A stretch of 64,000 bases of DNA. It comes from Varanus komodoensis. Taxonomy: Eukaryota > Chordata > Lepidosauria > Squamata > Varanidae. Made by a program: the position numbers and the translations under genes. This document shows positions 47,901 to 59,412 of this stretch, one piece after another. The stretch lies in NCBI RefSeq assembly GCF_004798865.1, contig NW_025335268.1, positions 34,015,678-34,079,677 of the forward strand, read 5' to 3'. Each line of letters starts with the position of its first letter. The first letter of the stretch is position 1. Under the pieces are notes generated by a model, which saw only the letters and a program-made list of their open reading frames with translations, was not told the DNA's origin and searched no databases.

Positions 47901-48882
47901 CTCAAATTTGATTATTCGGGGAAGCATGAACTAGCATACAAACACATTAGGATAGAGAACATTTCTTGGAAAGACGATTATCCTAGGCAAAATTGCATGC
48001 AAAAATGTGTACATGAGGAGAAATGTATAATATGCTTACATTTTCATGCAGACCTTTAAAATAATTGCAAAGTGATTTGGACATAGAACCTTAAGATTGG
48101 AAAAACTGAAAACTGAGTGAAACTGAAGTTACCAGATTCATAGGCCTTGCACAGGACACAATGCAGCTTCCATCTGTTCCTCTCCCTTCTTGGGTATATA
48201 TACATGGGTGCTTTGCAGCATACTGACAGGAAGTCACTACACACCTACCCTAAAGCTGTCCATCCTTCTCTTCCTCCCCAGGAGAGGAGGACACACTGTG
48301 AGCTGGACCTTAAATGCTGCTCTACATTTTATTGCATCCTGGTTGAGTCAGCATCTGAAAAAGAAGAATTCCATCAGAGGAGAACAGCCATGGAAAATCA
48401 GGTGCCAACCTGCCACCTGCCATTCACGGTGGGGCTGCCTCATCAGAAACCTTCTAACACCAAAGCAGAGACCCACATTTAATCTGGACAGGATGAAATT
48501 CTAGACTTTCTCTGGCGCATTTCTCTAATCTCTTTGTACAATGTTTTTGGAAGCAAGTGCATGACAACCGTCTATTTATAAAGCAGCACTCTTTTTTATT
48601 ATCTCTGCTGAAGTACATGATGTCCTTCAGTTACTCTTCACCATTGCTTATACTCATGATTTGTTTGAGCTATGGGAATGGAGACCTATCAAGGTCTACC
48701 AAATTAACTTTCCTATGTAAGCACACTGGAACCCGAGCCCTTATGAGATCTAACTTCTTTTGTCCCAAATGCTTAGATTTAGCTGATCGGTTGAGTTGCT
48801 TCAGTCTTCCCCCACTCTATCTTATTCTTTTCCAATTGCTTCTTATGCAATTTCAAGAAGGGGAAATGAGATTTGAAGTGCT
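44986..48882. other. Upstream flank of SLC22A3; no gene recognised
   Basis: About 3.9 kb with frames up to 111 codons and no match to SLC22 exons, kringles or any family I know. Repeats here are not recognised. Confidence 0.4.
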
Positions 48883-48904
48883 AACATTCAAGTGGGCCGA
48901 CAAC

Positions 48905-49515
48905 ATTCAAGTGGGCCGACAACGGGGACGGGGCGTTATGCTCACATGACTCCAGTCCTCCATCAGCTTCACTGGCTTCCCATTGAAGCCCGGGCCCAAT
49001 TCAAGGTGTTGATTATGACCTACAAAGCCCTAAACGGCTTGGGTCCTGGCTACCTGAACGAGCGCTTACGTCCGTATATGCCCGACCGCCCTTTGAGATC
49101 TGCGGGAGAGTCCCTTCTCCGGGAACCCTCCATGAAAGAAATTAGGAGAGTAAGTACCCGGAGGAGGGCTTTCTCTGTGGTGGCGCCCAACCTATGGAAT
49201 TCACTCCCCAAAGAGGTCCGCCTGGCACCGTCGTTACTGGTTTTTCGGCGCCAGGTAAAGACCTTTTTATTTAAACATCATTTCAATTGTTAAAACATAT
49301 GATCTGGCCTGGGCAACTTCTTCTTCCTTCTCTTTCTCCTCCTATATTTTTATTTATACTGATAATTTTAATTTTGTATTTGTAAATCAATGTATTTTTT
49401 GTATTGTTATATTTAATGGTAATTTATTATGTACTATTGTATTTCAATGTATTTTATCATGTTGTAAGCCGCCCCGAGGTTTCGGCAAGGGGCGGCATAG
49501 AAATGTTATAATAAT
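48905..49515 (+). mobile_element. Young L2-type LINE 3' fragment
   Basis: One frame (about 48910-49293) encodes RYAHMTPVLHQLHWLPIEAR, YKALNGLGPGYL, RRAFSVVAPNLWN and FRRQVKTFLF without a break to the end of the ORF, followed by the 3' UTR, gccgccccgaggtttcggc and an (AAT)n tail. The copy is truncated at the 5' end. A 19-bp direct duplication (aacattcaagtgggccgac) sits at its left edge at 48883-48920. Confidence 0.85.
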
Positions 49516-49664
49516 AATAAAAAATAATAATAATTAAATGAAGCTGGGCAAGGAAAACTCATGAGGGACACTAGGCCAAAAATATTTTGTCTAGCCATTC
49601 ATGGAAGGCTTTTTGATCAAGCAAAGGCTTCTGCAAATGGATAGGGAAGAGAATCGAGGATTTG

Positions 49665-49693
49665 TTGGTTTTGTTTTGTTTTGTTTTGTTTTG
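49665..49693. repeat. (TTTTG)n microsatellite
   Basis: Five to six ttttg units. Confidence 0.9.
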
Positions 49694-50847
49694 GCCAATT
49701 CTCTTTCACTCTCCTGCATTACCATGTCCTTCAGAGGACATGAAGTTCTGTTCTGAACCCTCTGGAGAAGACTGGAGAGAGGTAGAGAAATAAGCAAAAA
49801 TGAAGATTTTGCTTCACAGTATTGAATGTGAAGGAGACACGGCGAGTGTATTAGAAGCCCTGTTTAGCTGTAACATCCACAGCCAGTTATAACAGGAGGG
49901 GAATAGCAAGCGTGTGATCACTGACTTCATTCTTAGCACTGCACTTATGTTGCCCATCCCACCACCCTCCACATGTTGGAAGGAAAAGGCTTTCAGCAAG
50001 AAGGTCTGCTATCCACATGTGAGCCTTCCATGGACTTCATACGGATGATCTCCTTGGCTTCCAGCGCACTGAGAGCAGTGGACTGAGTCATGCAATGAGA
50101 AGGGGCAGATCCAGTGAACATGGGGCCAAATTGTTTGTCTCCTTCAAGTGTAATTGCATGTGGATGAAACACCTGAACAGGAGAAAGATGCTAAGGAAAG
50201 GAGGCCTATACATGCAGTTAAACCAAGCTGTGATCCTAAGTGCACTTATGCAGGAGGAGGATTTGGTGAACTCAGTGGGCCCAGCTTTTTAAGTCAGACA
50301 ACAGGGCTGCAATGCTTTGGCTATTCACTGCTTGAAATGTGTCTCCTGTATTAATCTGAGCCTTCTAAATATGCAGCAAGATAGAACGAAATGGAAAGTG
50401 CTCATGTTCTGGAAGCTTCTCATTACAATGCTTGTAAAACTGAGGCAAAACATTTTGATAAATTCCCTTGACAAACTCACATTTGATTCATATTCTAGCT
50501 GAAATCTTCTTGATTTTAACAGGCTGCAAAGTCAGTTTTATTATCTATCCTGGTGTTGTTACCATGGCATTCTACAAAGTTTCCAGTGCTTCTACCCAAA
50601 AAAATGAAAATTTCCTTGGCATCTAGCATCTAGTTCAAAGCCAGGTTGTGTTCCATTCAAAAACATGGAAGCTAATTTTTTTTGGAGAACAGCCACACCA
50701 TTTTGTTCATGACAGTTCTGGATAATTCACTTTTTGTCTTGCCTAATAACCTTTAAACAGAGTCACCCTTATCCTGCATAGCAGCTTCCACAGAAAGAGG
50801 TTTCCATTCCCTGAACCATCAAGTCAGTTAAGTCTCAGAAAGAAGCA

Positions 50848-51480
50848 ATGAATTTCTCTGTCAAACAAGACACCTGTTTGCAAAGCAAACTCGGTAGGGA
50901 TCTGCAGCTATTCTACTGCATGGCATGGTTGCCTCTTTCGTTTGCTCACTTGTGTGTGCCCTACCATGCCCAGCAGTGCTCAGATTCTTGGAATTCTGGA
51001 GACAGCTCGTTCATGCAACGTGCTCGGCTCCCCCATGGGGCCAGAGAGGTGCAGCGCCCCGCCACCTCTCCTCTCGTCCGGATTGTGGTCTGTCTTGGAG
51101 TGGTGTACCATGATTGGGTGCCGAGTTGCACCGTGTCCTACGCTTTGTTTGATGACTTGACCCAGGCAGTCCCTGACACAGCAGTGGTTATTTCTAATTT
51201 CCTCCATCCCACTAAGGCCACTGGGTGGGATTCTGATATTAAGTTGGGGCAGTATAACGGGTCTGGGGCAGGTATAAAGTTGGTGGAGCTCCAGCTGTGG
51301 TCTAGAGGACTACAGACCATGGCATGTGTATGCTTCTGCTCTGCCACTTCCATCACGTCCATCGCCCCTCCTCCATTTGAGCCATTCCACAGCGTGCCAT
51401 TAATGACTGGGCAGATCCACCAGTGAAATACCTCGCTGGTGGACCTGAGGCGTTCCACCGGTGTCTTTTTTTGTGCCAAC
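50848..51480. other. Unassigned segment with long frames on both strands
   Basis: A 192-codon frame on the plus strand (50848-51426) overlaps a 113-codon frame on the minus strand (51138-51479). GC and CpG content rise compared with the flanks, then fall at about 51500. I recognise no domain; it may be part of a transposable element or of an exon I do not know. Confidence 0.3.
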
Positions 51481-53396
51481 GGTGCAACTCACATTCCAAG
51501 AACGTAACAGGACTTCTACAATGTCCTGCAGTTTCTCCGCCACTGTAACTCAGTTATAAGACTGTTTCGTTAATGAATTGTTTTTAACTTTGACTCCACG
51601 GGCTTATATAATCCAATTTCTCTGTGCAAAGCCAGTTTTTTCTGCAAGCCAAAGTGCATAGTCCTTCTTTTATGCTTCTGTTCTAAAGATCATTGAACAG
51701 GGTTCACCACATTTTAGTGTTGCTTTTTAGATTCCTGTGTGCAAAGAAGAGTATTGTGGATCATAAAAACTTGCTTCCAGTGTTTTTTAAAAATATTTCA
51801 TCTCATTAATTTTCCCCAGGTTTCTTGTTCTGGGGATTGCTATAGTTATTAATATTCTTATAACCTTTTGTTGCACCTGTTTCAATTCCTTTCTATATGT
51901 TTGAATTTAAATAATCAGATGTGCTGCTGTCAAAGGAAACCCAAGCCTGTGTGAAGAAGCAAAATGTAAAGAGAGTTTTATTTATTTGTTGGCCACTTGG
52001 ACCTTAAAATATTAGCAAACCAAGTAGGTGTGACTTTTCCTTGAACAGTTTCCATGTCCCTGGAGTCCCACTGAAGTGACGCCGCTGCAGGAGAGGGGGC
52101 TGGTTGTGTGAGTCCTGACTGTGAAATTGGCACTGCACTGCCTGGTGCCAATTGAGGTAGTGTTGACTGCTCTGAATGCTTATCCTGGACTTCTTTTCTC
52201 ACTATGAGTGTTGTATTTCATCATTTGGGACAGTTAAGAGTTCACTGAAGAACAGGGAAGTTATTTTTCCATTTTTATCACTTGTTTTGGACTTGTATTT
52301 TCAGCTTGCTTCTTTAGTTTCCAAAAGAGCTGCAAGCCTGCATTACCATGCTGATATCAGATTGCAGAGTTTAAAGGATATTTATTATATTTCTGTTATG
52401 ACCGTAAAATGTAGGATGTGTGGTACTTAGTTCCCCATGACATTTCATTAGCTTTTTCTTGGGCGTTAGAATGTGAAGCTCCTTGTGGGGATCGGACTCT
52501 CAGCAAATGCTTCCAACTTTTCTCTCTGTGTTCTGAAAAATATGTCTTTATTTATTTGTCTCCATTTACAGAACACTATCAGTATCTGTTGTGCTTTACG
52601 AAGAACAAGAGGACAGGTTCTGCCATGAGAAGGCCACAGGCAGCAATATACCCACAGACACCTTGGCAGGTGCTCACCAGGCTCCTCCTCCCATTTGATT
52701 TAAAAATAATTTTTAAAAGTTGTTGTTTTACACTAGACACCTGGCATACTGCAAAGCAAAATGCTGCTTTCCAGTGCTTTCTTTATTCCCAAGAATGTTT
52801 TGTAGCAAACAAAAAAGGGAGGTGACTTGATCTATGTTTGTCTCTGTGTATTTTGCCCCAGTGTGTGGTGGTGCAGTGAAACCTGGAGTGGTGTGTGTGT
52901 GTTTTGCCAGGGTTGGAGTGGATTTAGAATTTGCACTTTGGGAATCTGTGATTTCTCACTGGCTTTTGGGAAATGGATCCTGGATCAGAAAATCGTGAGT
53001 CCAAAAGCTGTTGTGTTTTGCAACTCAGCCCCTGTCTCAGATTTGTATGTAGGTTCTTGGGCAAATGACTTTTCCTTTAGCCTCATTAATTAGCCTTTTA
53101 CGAAAAGTATGTATTCCGACTGGCCATGCATGCAGCTATTTTGTGAGAGAGCCCACAACACCCGCTCAACATTGTGCCCAAAAGCTGCAAAAGTTGGACG
53201 ATCCCCGAATCACAGACTAAAACAGGAGCACTTTTTGGTCCCTGGAAGTCAGATCCAGTTTTGCTTGGAGAGAAGTCTGGAAGTTGCACACACTTGCATA
53301 CTGGAAGGGAGCGATGGATGCGTGCAGACCTGGGCAGGAATGAAGAGACACTGAGTGGGGAGACACACACACATACTGGGGTGTGGGGAAACAAAA

Positions 53397-53398
<2 letters not shown>
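51481..53398. other. No gene recognised
   Basis: AT-leaning sequence with frames of up to 135 codons (52418-52825, plus) that resemble no known family. Confidence 0.3.

Positions 53399-53440
<42 letters not shown>
53399..53440. repeat. (GA)n microsatellite
   Basis: A pure AG tract of about 42 bases. It produces spurious Arg-Glu frames on one strand and Ser-Leu frames on the other. Confidence 0.95.
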
Positions 53441-53445
<5 letters not shown>

Positions 53446-54599
53446 TGCTCTGAGGTCACTGGAACAAAGAGGAGGCTGCAGCCCACTTCCTTCCACAGTG
53501 ACTCTGCCCAAATTGCTCCTTTATTTATTATTGGCAGTAAAGCAGCAACTGGGCTGCTGGCTTAAGAAGTGCTGAGGAAAGAAAGCTGCTGCAACCTCCT
53601 CCCAAATGCAGCTGCCACAATTTCACATGAGAGATTGGGATAATGGAAGGGATTCCCTTGCCACCGCTAGTGCAGGAGTCATTTGTTTGTCTCCAATCTC
53701 TGAAACATCAGAGATATGCAAGGAGAAGGAAATGCTGGAGATGCACAGTGGGCCTGGCAGGCCATCAGAAATGGCTGCCCAGGCTGTGCTTTTTGCACCC
53801 CTGCTTTAAAGATGTGATATAAAGGATGCAATAGAGGAGGCAGGGAAGTATAGGCAGAGGTGGGGTTGTTTTGTTTTAGTTGCATGTATATAGGGTTAAG
53901 GGGTGTCGCTTGAACACCTTCCTTTTTCTTAGTTGCTTTCTCCCTGCATCAATACCCAGAAAATCTGATAGCCTTTCTTCTCTCTCTCTCTCTCCCCCCA
54001 CCCCCCGTGTGTTGTACCCAAAAAGGAGGAGGAGGAAGAGGAAGAGGGTGATAATTCCATGTAACTTCTCATGATAGTATGCCAAAATAGCACAAGCATC
54101 CGTAATAAAACCCAGCTTCTAAAATTAATCAGAAAAGAATCTAGGAATTAAGATCCAAGAAGATATTCCAAGCATTTTAACATCTTTTAATTATATTGGA
54201 GCCATGAATGACGGTTACACTGCATTCCTGCTAAAAGCACATTTTATGATTCTGGAAAAGTACATTTTTTTCTTTAACTGATTGATTTTGTTTAGATTCA
54301 TGTTCCGCACCGGAGTCAAATTGCCCAGCTGGAGATGAAACATATGCTGGACATGAAGCATTATAAAGAGGCTCTGCCTGATTGGACAGTAATGGTGGGG
54401 GAAAGGCCCATATTTGGACACAGCTCATCAATCTAGCAGCATCTCCCCTGGCCAACACAGATGTTTTCACCCACTTACTCTTGCTTTTACCAGATGTTTT
54501 CCTCTCTGATTTTGTCTCTGATGTCAATTTTCATAACAAAACTGGGTTAAGGAACTGAAGTTGAGATTGTAGGATTCATACCTACTTTTGAAAAACAAA

Positions 54600-54740
54600 T
54601 TTTGTACGCCAACCTATGCCCTGCAGGTATTTTTTGTTCTTTAACTCTCAGCAGCACCAGACTGCTTAGCAAGTGGTCACGAATGCTGGGAGTTATAGCC
54701 CAAAACGTCCAGGGGGTGCCAAATTGGGAAACACTGCTTC
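54600..54740. repeat. Palindromic MITE-like repeat
   Basis: The left half (tgccctgcaggtatttt, ctttaactctcagca) pairs with the right half (tgctgggagttatagccc, gtccagggggtgcc). This palindrome (ggactacaactcccatcag in its usual form) is very common in squamates. Confidence 0.5.
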
Positions 54741-56399
54741 AAGCCATTAACATGACCGAATGAACTATATCCCATTGTTGGCCATAGAAAGCAAGATTCC
54801 ATTCACATTCATTGTTCCATTAATGGGAAAATGGTAGATATTCTCACAATACTCTGCCAATATTTTACTGTCTAAATTGGCATTTAGACAGACATGGGCA
54901 CAATAGGCTATTGCCCTTTGCATTCGTCTATAGCTTCTGAAACATATTGCAGCCTGCAAACAGACAATCCGCAAGAGCTTTATGTGTACAATTCCCTAAC
55001 AAAGGCCACAGTGGGTCATGGAGTGGAAAGCTTGATCCAGGACACGCAGCTCAAGGAAACATTCCCAGAGGGGTGAACAGTTCCAGAAGAGAATAGTTCC
55101 ATTCATAGACATCCACCAATGCTTCCATCTTGATGTTATACAGCCCATCTGAAGACCTAAGAAGAGTCCTCTTGAATCAGGGCAAAGGCCTATAAATAAG
55201 CATCTGCTTCCTACAATGATGAATCAGGCGCTCAGGAAAGCTCCCAAGCACCCACAAGGGTGAGAGTCTTGATCCACTGCTGATTCGCAGCAACCAGAAT
55301 TTGATGCTGCCTTGGTCCCCACAAGCTCTAGCCTGGAGCAGCTCCCGCAGCTCCCTCTGCAAGAAAGAAGCAGGACAGGGACATGTCTATCTGCTGGAAG
55401 CAAAATGGTCCTTAAGCATCCAATGGGATAGGCCAAGGATCAGCACCAGCAGAGTCAAAGGTCCACTGAATATGCATTCAGAGTGGGTTTTCATGGAGAG
55501 TTTGGGAGGGATTTAGTGTGCCTTTGAGAAAACTCATTTGTATGTCCCTAAATGCCTTCACCCAGGCCCGGGCCCAGGTCCTTCCTTTTCCAAAATGCTC
55601 TCTCATGCTGATTCCTTCTCAGTGGGAGAAACTCCACAAACAATAAGGAGCTGAACTATAGATCTGTTACATAAATTGGTTTGATTTATATCCTCCCCTC
55701 AACGTACACCACAAAACAAAATGCATTGTGCAAGACTAAGCAGGCAAGGAATTTCTTCTTTTGTGGTTTTGTTGGAGAACATTCAAAAATAATATTGCTG
55801 GAATAACATGACAAAGAACATGGGGCTGGCACCAAAAATACTAGAGCCAGAGGTTCTTCTTTCCCCTCTGTAATGGCATCTTTCTGGGATGGCTCACTTG
55901 TACAGGCCGGTTGCCACTGGAGAGCCACTGGGCAAGGTATTCTCAACGTGTCTTTTCCCCTAGTGTGCCTACTACACCTTCCTTTCTGCAATTTCCACTG
56001 TCCATTTGCCTGCTTCTCCCTTGAGCCCAATCCACACAAGCTCAAAGGGGAACCTGTTTTGCAGAGTGGGCAGGTGCACAGGCAGCAATGACAAGAAGGA
56101 AGAGTGACAGGGATGGGACACTCTGGGGACTGACATGCACCCTTCTATGGGAGTGAGTTCCAGCAGATGCCTCACAGTCGCCAACCTCTGGTGCTAGACC
56201 TGTTCCTTGACTTTGCAAAGTGCCATTTCTTATCTGATATACTAAATGGAAAAGAACCTCTCATTTGCAAGGATGTTTGCCAAGCAAGAAAAAGCCTAAG
56301 GTGCAGCTTTAGCCTGGCCAGTGCTACCTCCGAAACCATTTTGCTTTGGGAAATGGTGTTGACCAGGCACCAAAAAGAAAGTGTGTAAAAGAGTTGACA

Positions 56400-56520
56400 C
56401 AGTTCAATGGTAGAGTGGACAACCACATGTTGGGGATTACATGAGCAGAGCCGGCTGGAGCTGAGGGTCAGACTAGATGGCCTGGGAGACCCCTTCACTT
56501 GCTTTGTTTCTGTGTTTCTA
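56400..56520 (+). repeat. CR1-like 3' end
   Basis: It reads gggtcagactagatggcctg, ggagaccccttcacttg, ctttgtttctgtgtttcta. It is followed at once by a SINE at 56518. Confidence 0.45.
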
Positions 56521-56645
56521 GAGCAGCTGCCTTGCATGCAGAAAGTCTCCAGATCGGTCCTTGGCATCTCCAGGTAGGGTGAGGAAAGAATCCTGCCTGA
56601 AATGTCGGAGAGCTGCTGCCAGGCAGCACAGACCATGGGTGGGTG
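56518..56645 (+). repeat. tRNA-derived squamate SINE
   Basis: It reads gagcagctgccttgcatgca, gaaagtctccag, ttggcatctccagg, tgcctgaaatgtcggagagc, tgctgccaggcagcacagac, the same family as 43755-43900, in sense orientation. Confidence 0.6.
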
Positions 56646-57030
56646 CCCCATTGTCTTGCAGGCCACATGTGGCCCTCAGGGGCTGCAATGAATATGGCAC
56701 AGAAAAGACAGCCTGATGAATGCTCATTTAAAGAAAGCATTTGTGATATCCCACTGCTACTGCTAGGTGTAGCAGGAGGGTTGGCGTATAAAGCTTGCAC
56801 TGTCTCATGAGATAAAGGTTACAGCTTGCATTATAACAGCTTCACCCCCTCATCCCAAATCAGTTCAGTCAAAGGCTTTGTCAGCATCCATTATCAGAAG
56901 CAGAAATTAAAATGAACTTTGTTTCACTGTGTAGATTATCCCAAGAATCTGCCTGATAAAGTCCATTAGTGGCCTGCCTGGAACAAACCTACCCAGGTTT
57001 ATACGTATTTAATCTAATGAGAAGATATTT

Positions 57031-57059
57031 GTACGTGTGTGTGTGTGTGCGCGTGTGTT
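57031..57059. repeat. (GT)n tract with CG steps
   Basis: Alternating purine and pyrimidine over about 29 bases. Confidence 0.85.
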
Positions 57060-57114
57060 GAAAGAATTGGAAGAACATGATTGCAATTTGATTGATCTGC
57101 GCAATGAAGCTAAA

Positions 57115-57150
57115 CTAAATATAGAAAAATGTGACCTTTTCTATATTTAG
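57115..57150. repeat. Perfect 14-bp-arm hairpin
   Basis: ctaaatatagaaaa at 57115-57128 is the exact reverse complement of 57137-57150, around an eight-base loop. Confidence 0.8.
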
Positions 57151-57479
57151 AAAGAACTGCTTTTTTTGGAGAGAAACCAAGATGGAGGCCCTGTGCTTAC
57201 TTTAGACTGGAAGACTTTCAACTGAGAAAGAAGTTTAGTAGCAAAAGTCTTGTAAAAGGCTGCCAGTCTCTGAGGATTGGGGAAAAGCCCAGCCTCTTCA
57301 TGATACCTTATACTCCTTTAGCCATGATCATATTCTTTGCAATCTGTTTGTGCAGCAGGTCCTGTCCAGGTACCTGAACTTTCTCCAGGAAATTATGTAT
57401 TAAATGCATCATACAGATCCACTGAAAACTAGAAGTCTCCATAATATTCTGCAGAAATTTTAGTTTAGATGTTTTAGAG

Positions 57480-57700
57480 TCCTATCGGATCAAACCAAAG
57501 GTCCTTCTAGTCTACCATTCTGTTTTCCACAATCACTAATCAGATGCCCACAGGAATCCCACAAGCCTGAAATAAAGACCATCACCCTCCCTCAAAATTT
57601 TCCCCTCCCAAAGCAACTGTTTTTCAACTGAGTACTGCATTCCAATCTTTAGGCTCCATATCCCATCATCACAAGCAGCCATTGATAGACCTCTCTTTCT
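57480..57700 (-). mobile_element. CR1-like 3' end
   Basis: On the plus strand: cctatcggatcaaaccaaag, gtccttctagtctac, cattctgttttccacaa, ccagatgcccacaggaatc; this is the reverse of the squamate end with agatggaccttggtctgat. Confidence 0.45.
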
Positions 57701-57899
57701 TGAAGTTGCCTACCAAGTGCCTAATCATTTTGGCTATGCTGTTCTGCTCCTTTTCCACCTCTACAATATAATTTTGGAGGGGGTAGTTGTTAGCAGAACA
57801 GTACAGTATTCAAAATTCGGATGCACCATAGATTCATCTAATGGCATTATTATAGATTCATCTAATAGCATTATTATGTCCATGCAGACTCATTGGCTG

Positions 57900-58180
57900 G
57901 GTTTAGACAACAGGGGCTGAGTATGGATTTAGTGTGTGTTGTTGCATCACGGGTTGTTATTGCAAGTTGGGTTATCATGATGTCTGAACCAAAGTGCGCC
58001 AACAAACCAGAGTTTGTTAATGATAAACAATCCACAGTTCATAACCCAACAAACTACCAATTCTATTGATGATTTGTGGTTGATCAACAATGATGTATTA
58101 TTTGGATGGGTTCCGACAACACAATAATCCTTGTGTCAATAACCCAGTTCAATGGCAACCCATACTCAACAGAGCAATGG
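57900..58180. repeat. Unclassified repeat-like segment with repeated ggttgtt/aacaacc motifs
   Basis: Short forms of aacaaac, acaaaccag and gggttgttattgc recur in both directions. It resembles a non-autonomous DNA transposon, but no clear end was found. Confidence 0.3.
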
Positions 58181-58523
58181 GTGGTTTTTGATTTGGACAT
58201 ATGACAGTAAGTCTCCAACTTAAAAAATTAAAAATAAAACAACCCAATCAGAATCCCTTTGAAAAGGGACCTTTTCCCAAGGAGTAGTTGAGATGCGTTT
58301 TTACACCTTCCTGTGCATATAGAGGATGAAAAAAAAAATGCACCAGAATGTGGACTAGTTCAGGAATGTGGAAAATAGGTGAGGCTCTTGCCATGGAGGG
58401 GGCATAAATCCCCAAACAAGCCACTGACACCTTACCCTAGTCTTCAAATCTCCACAACTGAGCAAGTGGAGGCATTTTTTAAAAAAACAAAGGGATGCTT
58501 TTGCCCTTTTTATCCAAAACACA

Positions 58524-58561
58524 TGTGCGCGCGCGCGCGCACACACACACACACACACACA
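58524..58561. repeat. (GC)n(AC)n tract
   Basis: tgtgcgcgcgcgcgcgc runs straight into AC repeats: about 38 bases of strictly alternating purine and pyrimidine, a sequence type known to form Z-DNA under negative supercoiling. Confidence 0.9.
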
Positions 58562-58704
58562 GATAGTCATAGAAAGCTACTTCAAGTTGCCATTTGGAGA
58601 GAATGATCTATTGCTTCTGCATTTTGAAGGAAAGATCACTCTGGTCTTTGGTTTCTTCTGACACAAACCATAAGAAAAAATTGTGACTATTTGGGCTGCA
58701 TTTT

Positions 58705-59020
58705 TAATGGGGGCCACAAACCAGTGACAGCCCCTCCAATGTGCTGCCTGGGCACTTTGAAGGGGCTGCCACTAGCTGTCAACTTCGAGATCACAAGAAG
58801 CAATCCCAAAAAAGGCAAGGAACAGGGGTGGGGGTAAGGTAGGGAAGAAAACCACAGAAAGTGCAACCGGGCTTGGACTTATGGTGGGGAAGACAGACAG
58901 TTCAGGTTGTGACATGGAGTCCCCCAGGAAACCTACAGGAGGATTAAGAGGGAAAGGGTGGGGGGGACAACCCACAATGAGCTGCATTATTCTTAAGTAC
59001 AGCTTATTCACGGACTGGGT
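58705..59020 (+). repeat. Dispersed repeat, copy 3 of 3
   Basis: It reads cagtgacagcccctccaatg, then cttcgagatcacaagaagca, matching the copies at 31850 (reverse) and 33075. Confidence 0.4.
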
Positions 59021-59095
59021 TGTTACGATTTGTGAGCTTGCCCAATAGCTCTCACCTGGTTAGTCACTGCCAGCTCAGGCTGGTGTATGTTTACA

Positions 59096-59350
59096 TTAAA
59101 AAAAATAGCCCAGTGAGAAAATGTTTCCTCTTAAGTGGAACCTCATGTATAGTTTAGCCAACCATCTGGAAATATATTTTGCAACACTTCGCAGTCCCTT
59201 TGGGTTTTTTACAATTCTGAAAAATGTGATATCATTTGCAAATTTTGCCACGTCACTGATCACTCCTAATTTCAGATTATTTACAAAAAAGTTACTCACC
59301 AGTCTTAATACAGAACCTTCATAGAATTCTTCTTCATACTTCCTCCACTG
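59096..59350 (-). mobile_element. CR1/L3-type reverse transcriptase fragment
   Basis: The minus strand reads SVLRLVSNFFVNNLKLGVIS, DVAKFANDITFFRIVKNP and LAKLYMRFHLRG, a decayed form of FINDL, VAKFADDTKLFRVVK and MRFNV in CR1-like reverse transcriptases. The catalytic FADD is changed to FAND. Confidence 0.55.
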
Positions 59351-59359
59351 TGAAGACTT

Positions 59360-59412
59360 TGATTTTTTTTTTTCTTCTACCATTTTTTTTCTTCTACCTT
59401 TTTTTTCTTCTA
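59360..59412. repeat. Three T-rich units (ttttttttcttctacc)
   Basis: Three near-identical units, each a T run followed by cttctac. Confidence 0.85.

Noticed and set aside
53174-53575. 133-codon frame with a run of Arg-Glu
   Set aside because: It is produced by the GA microsatellite.
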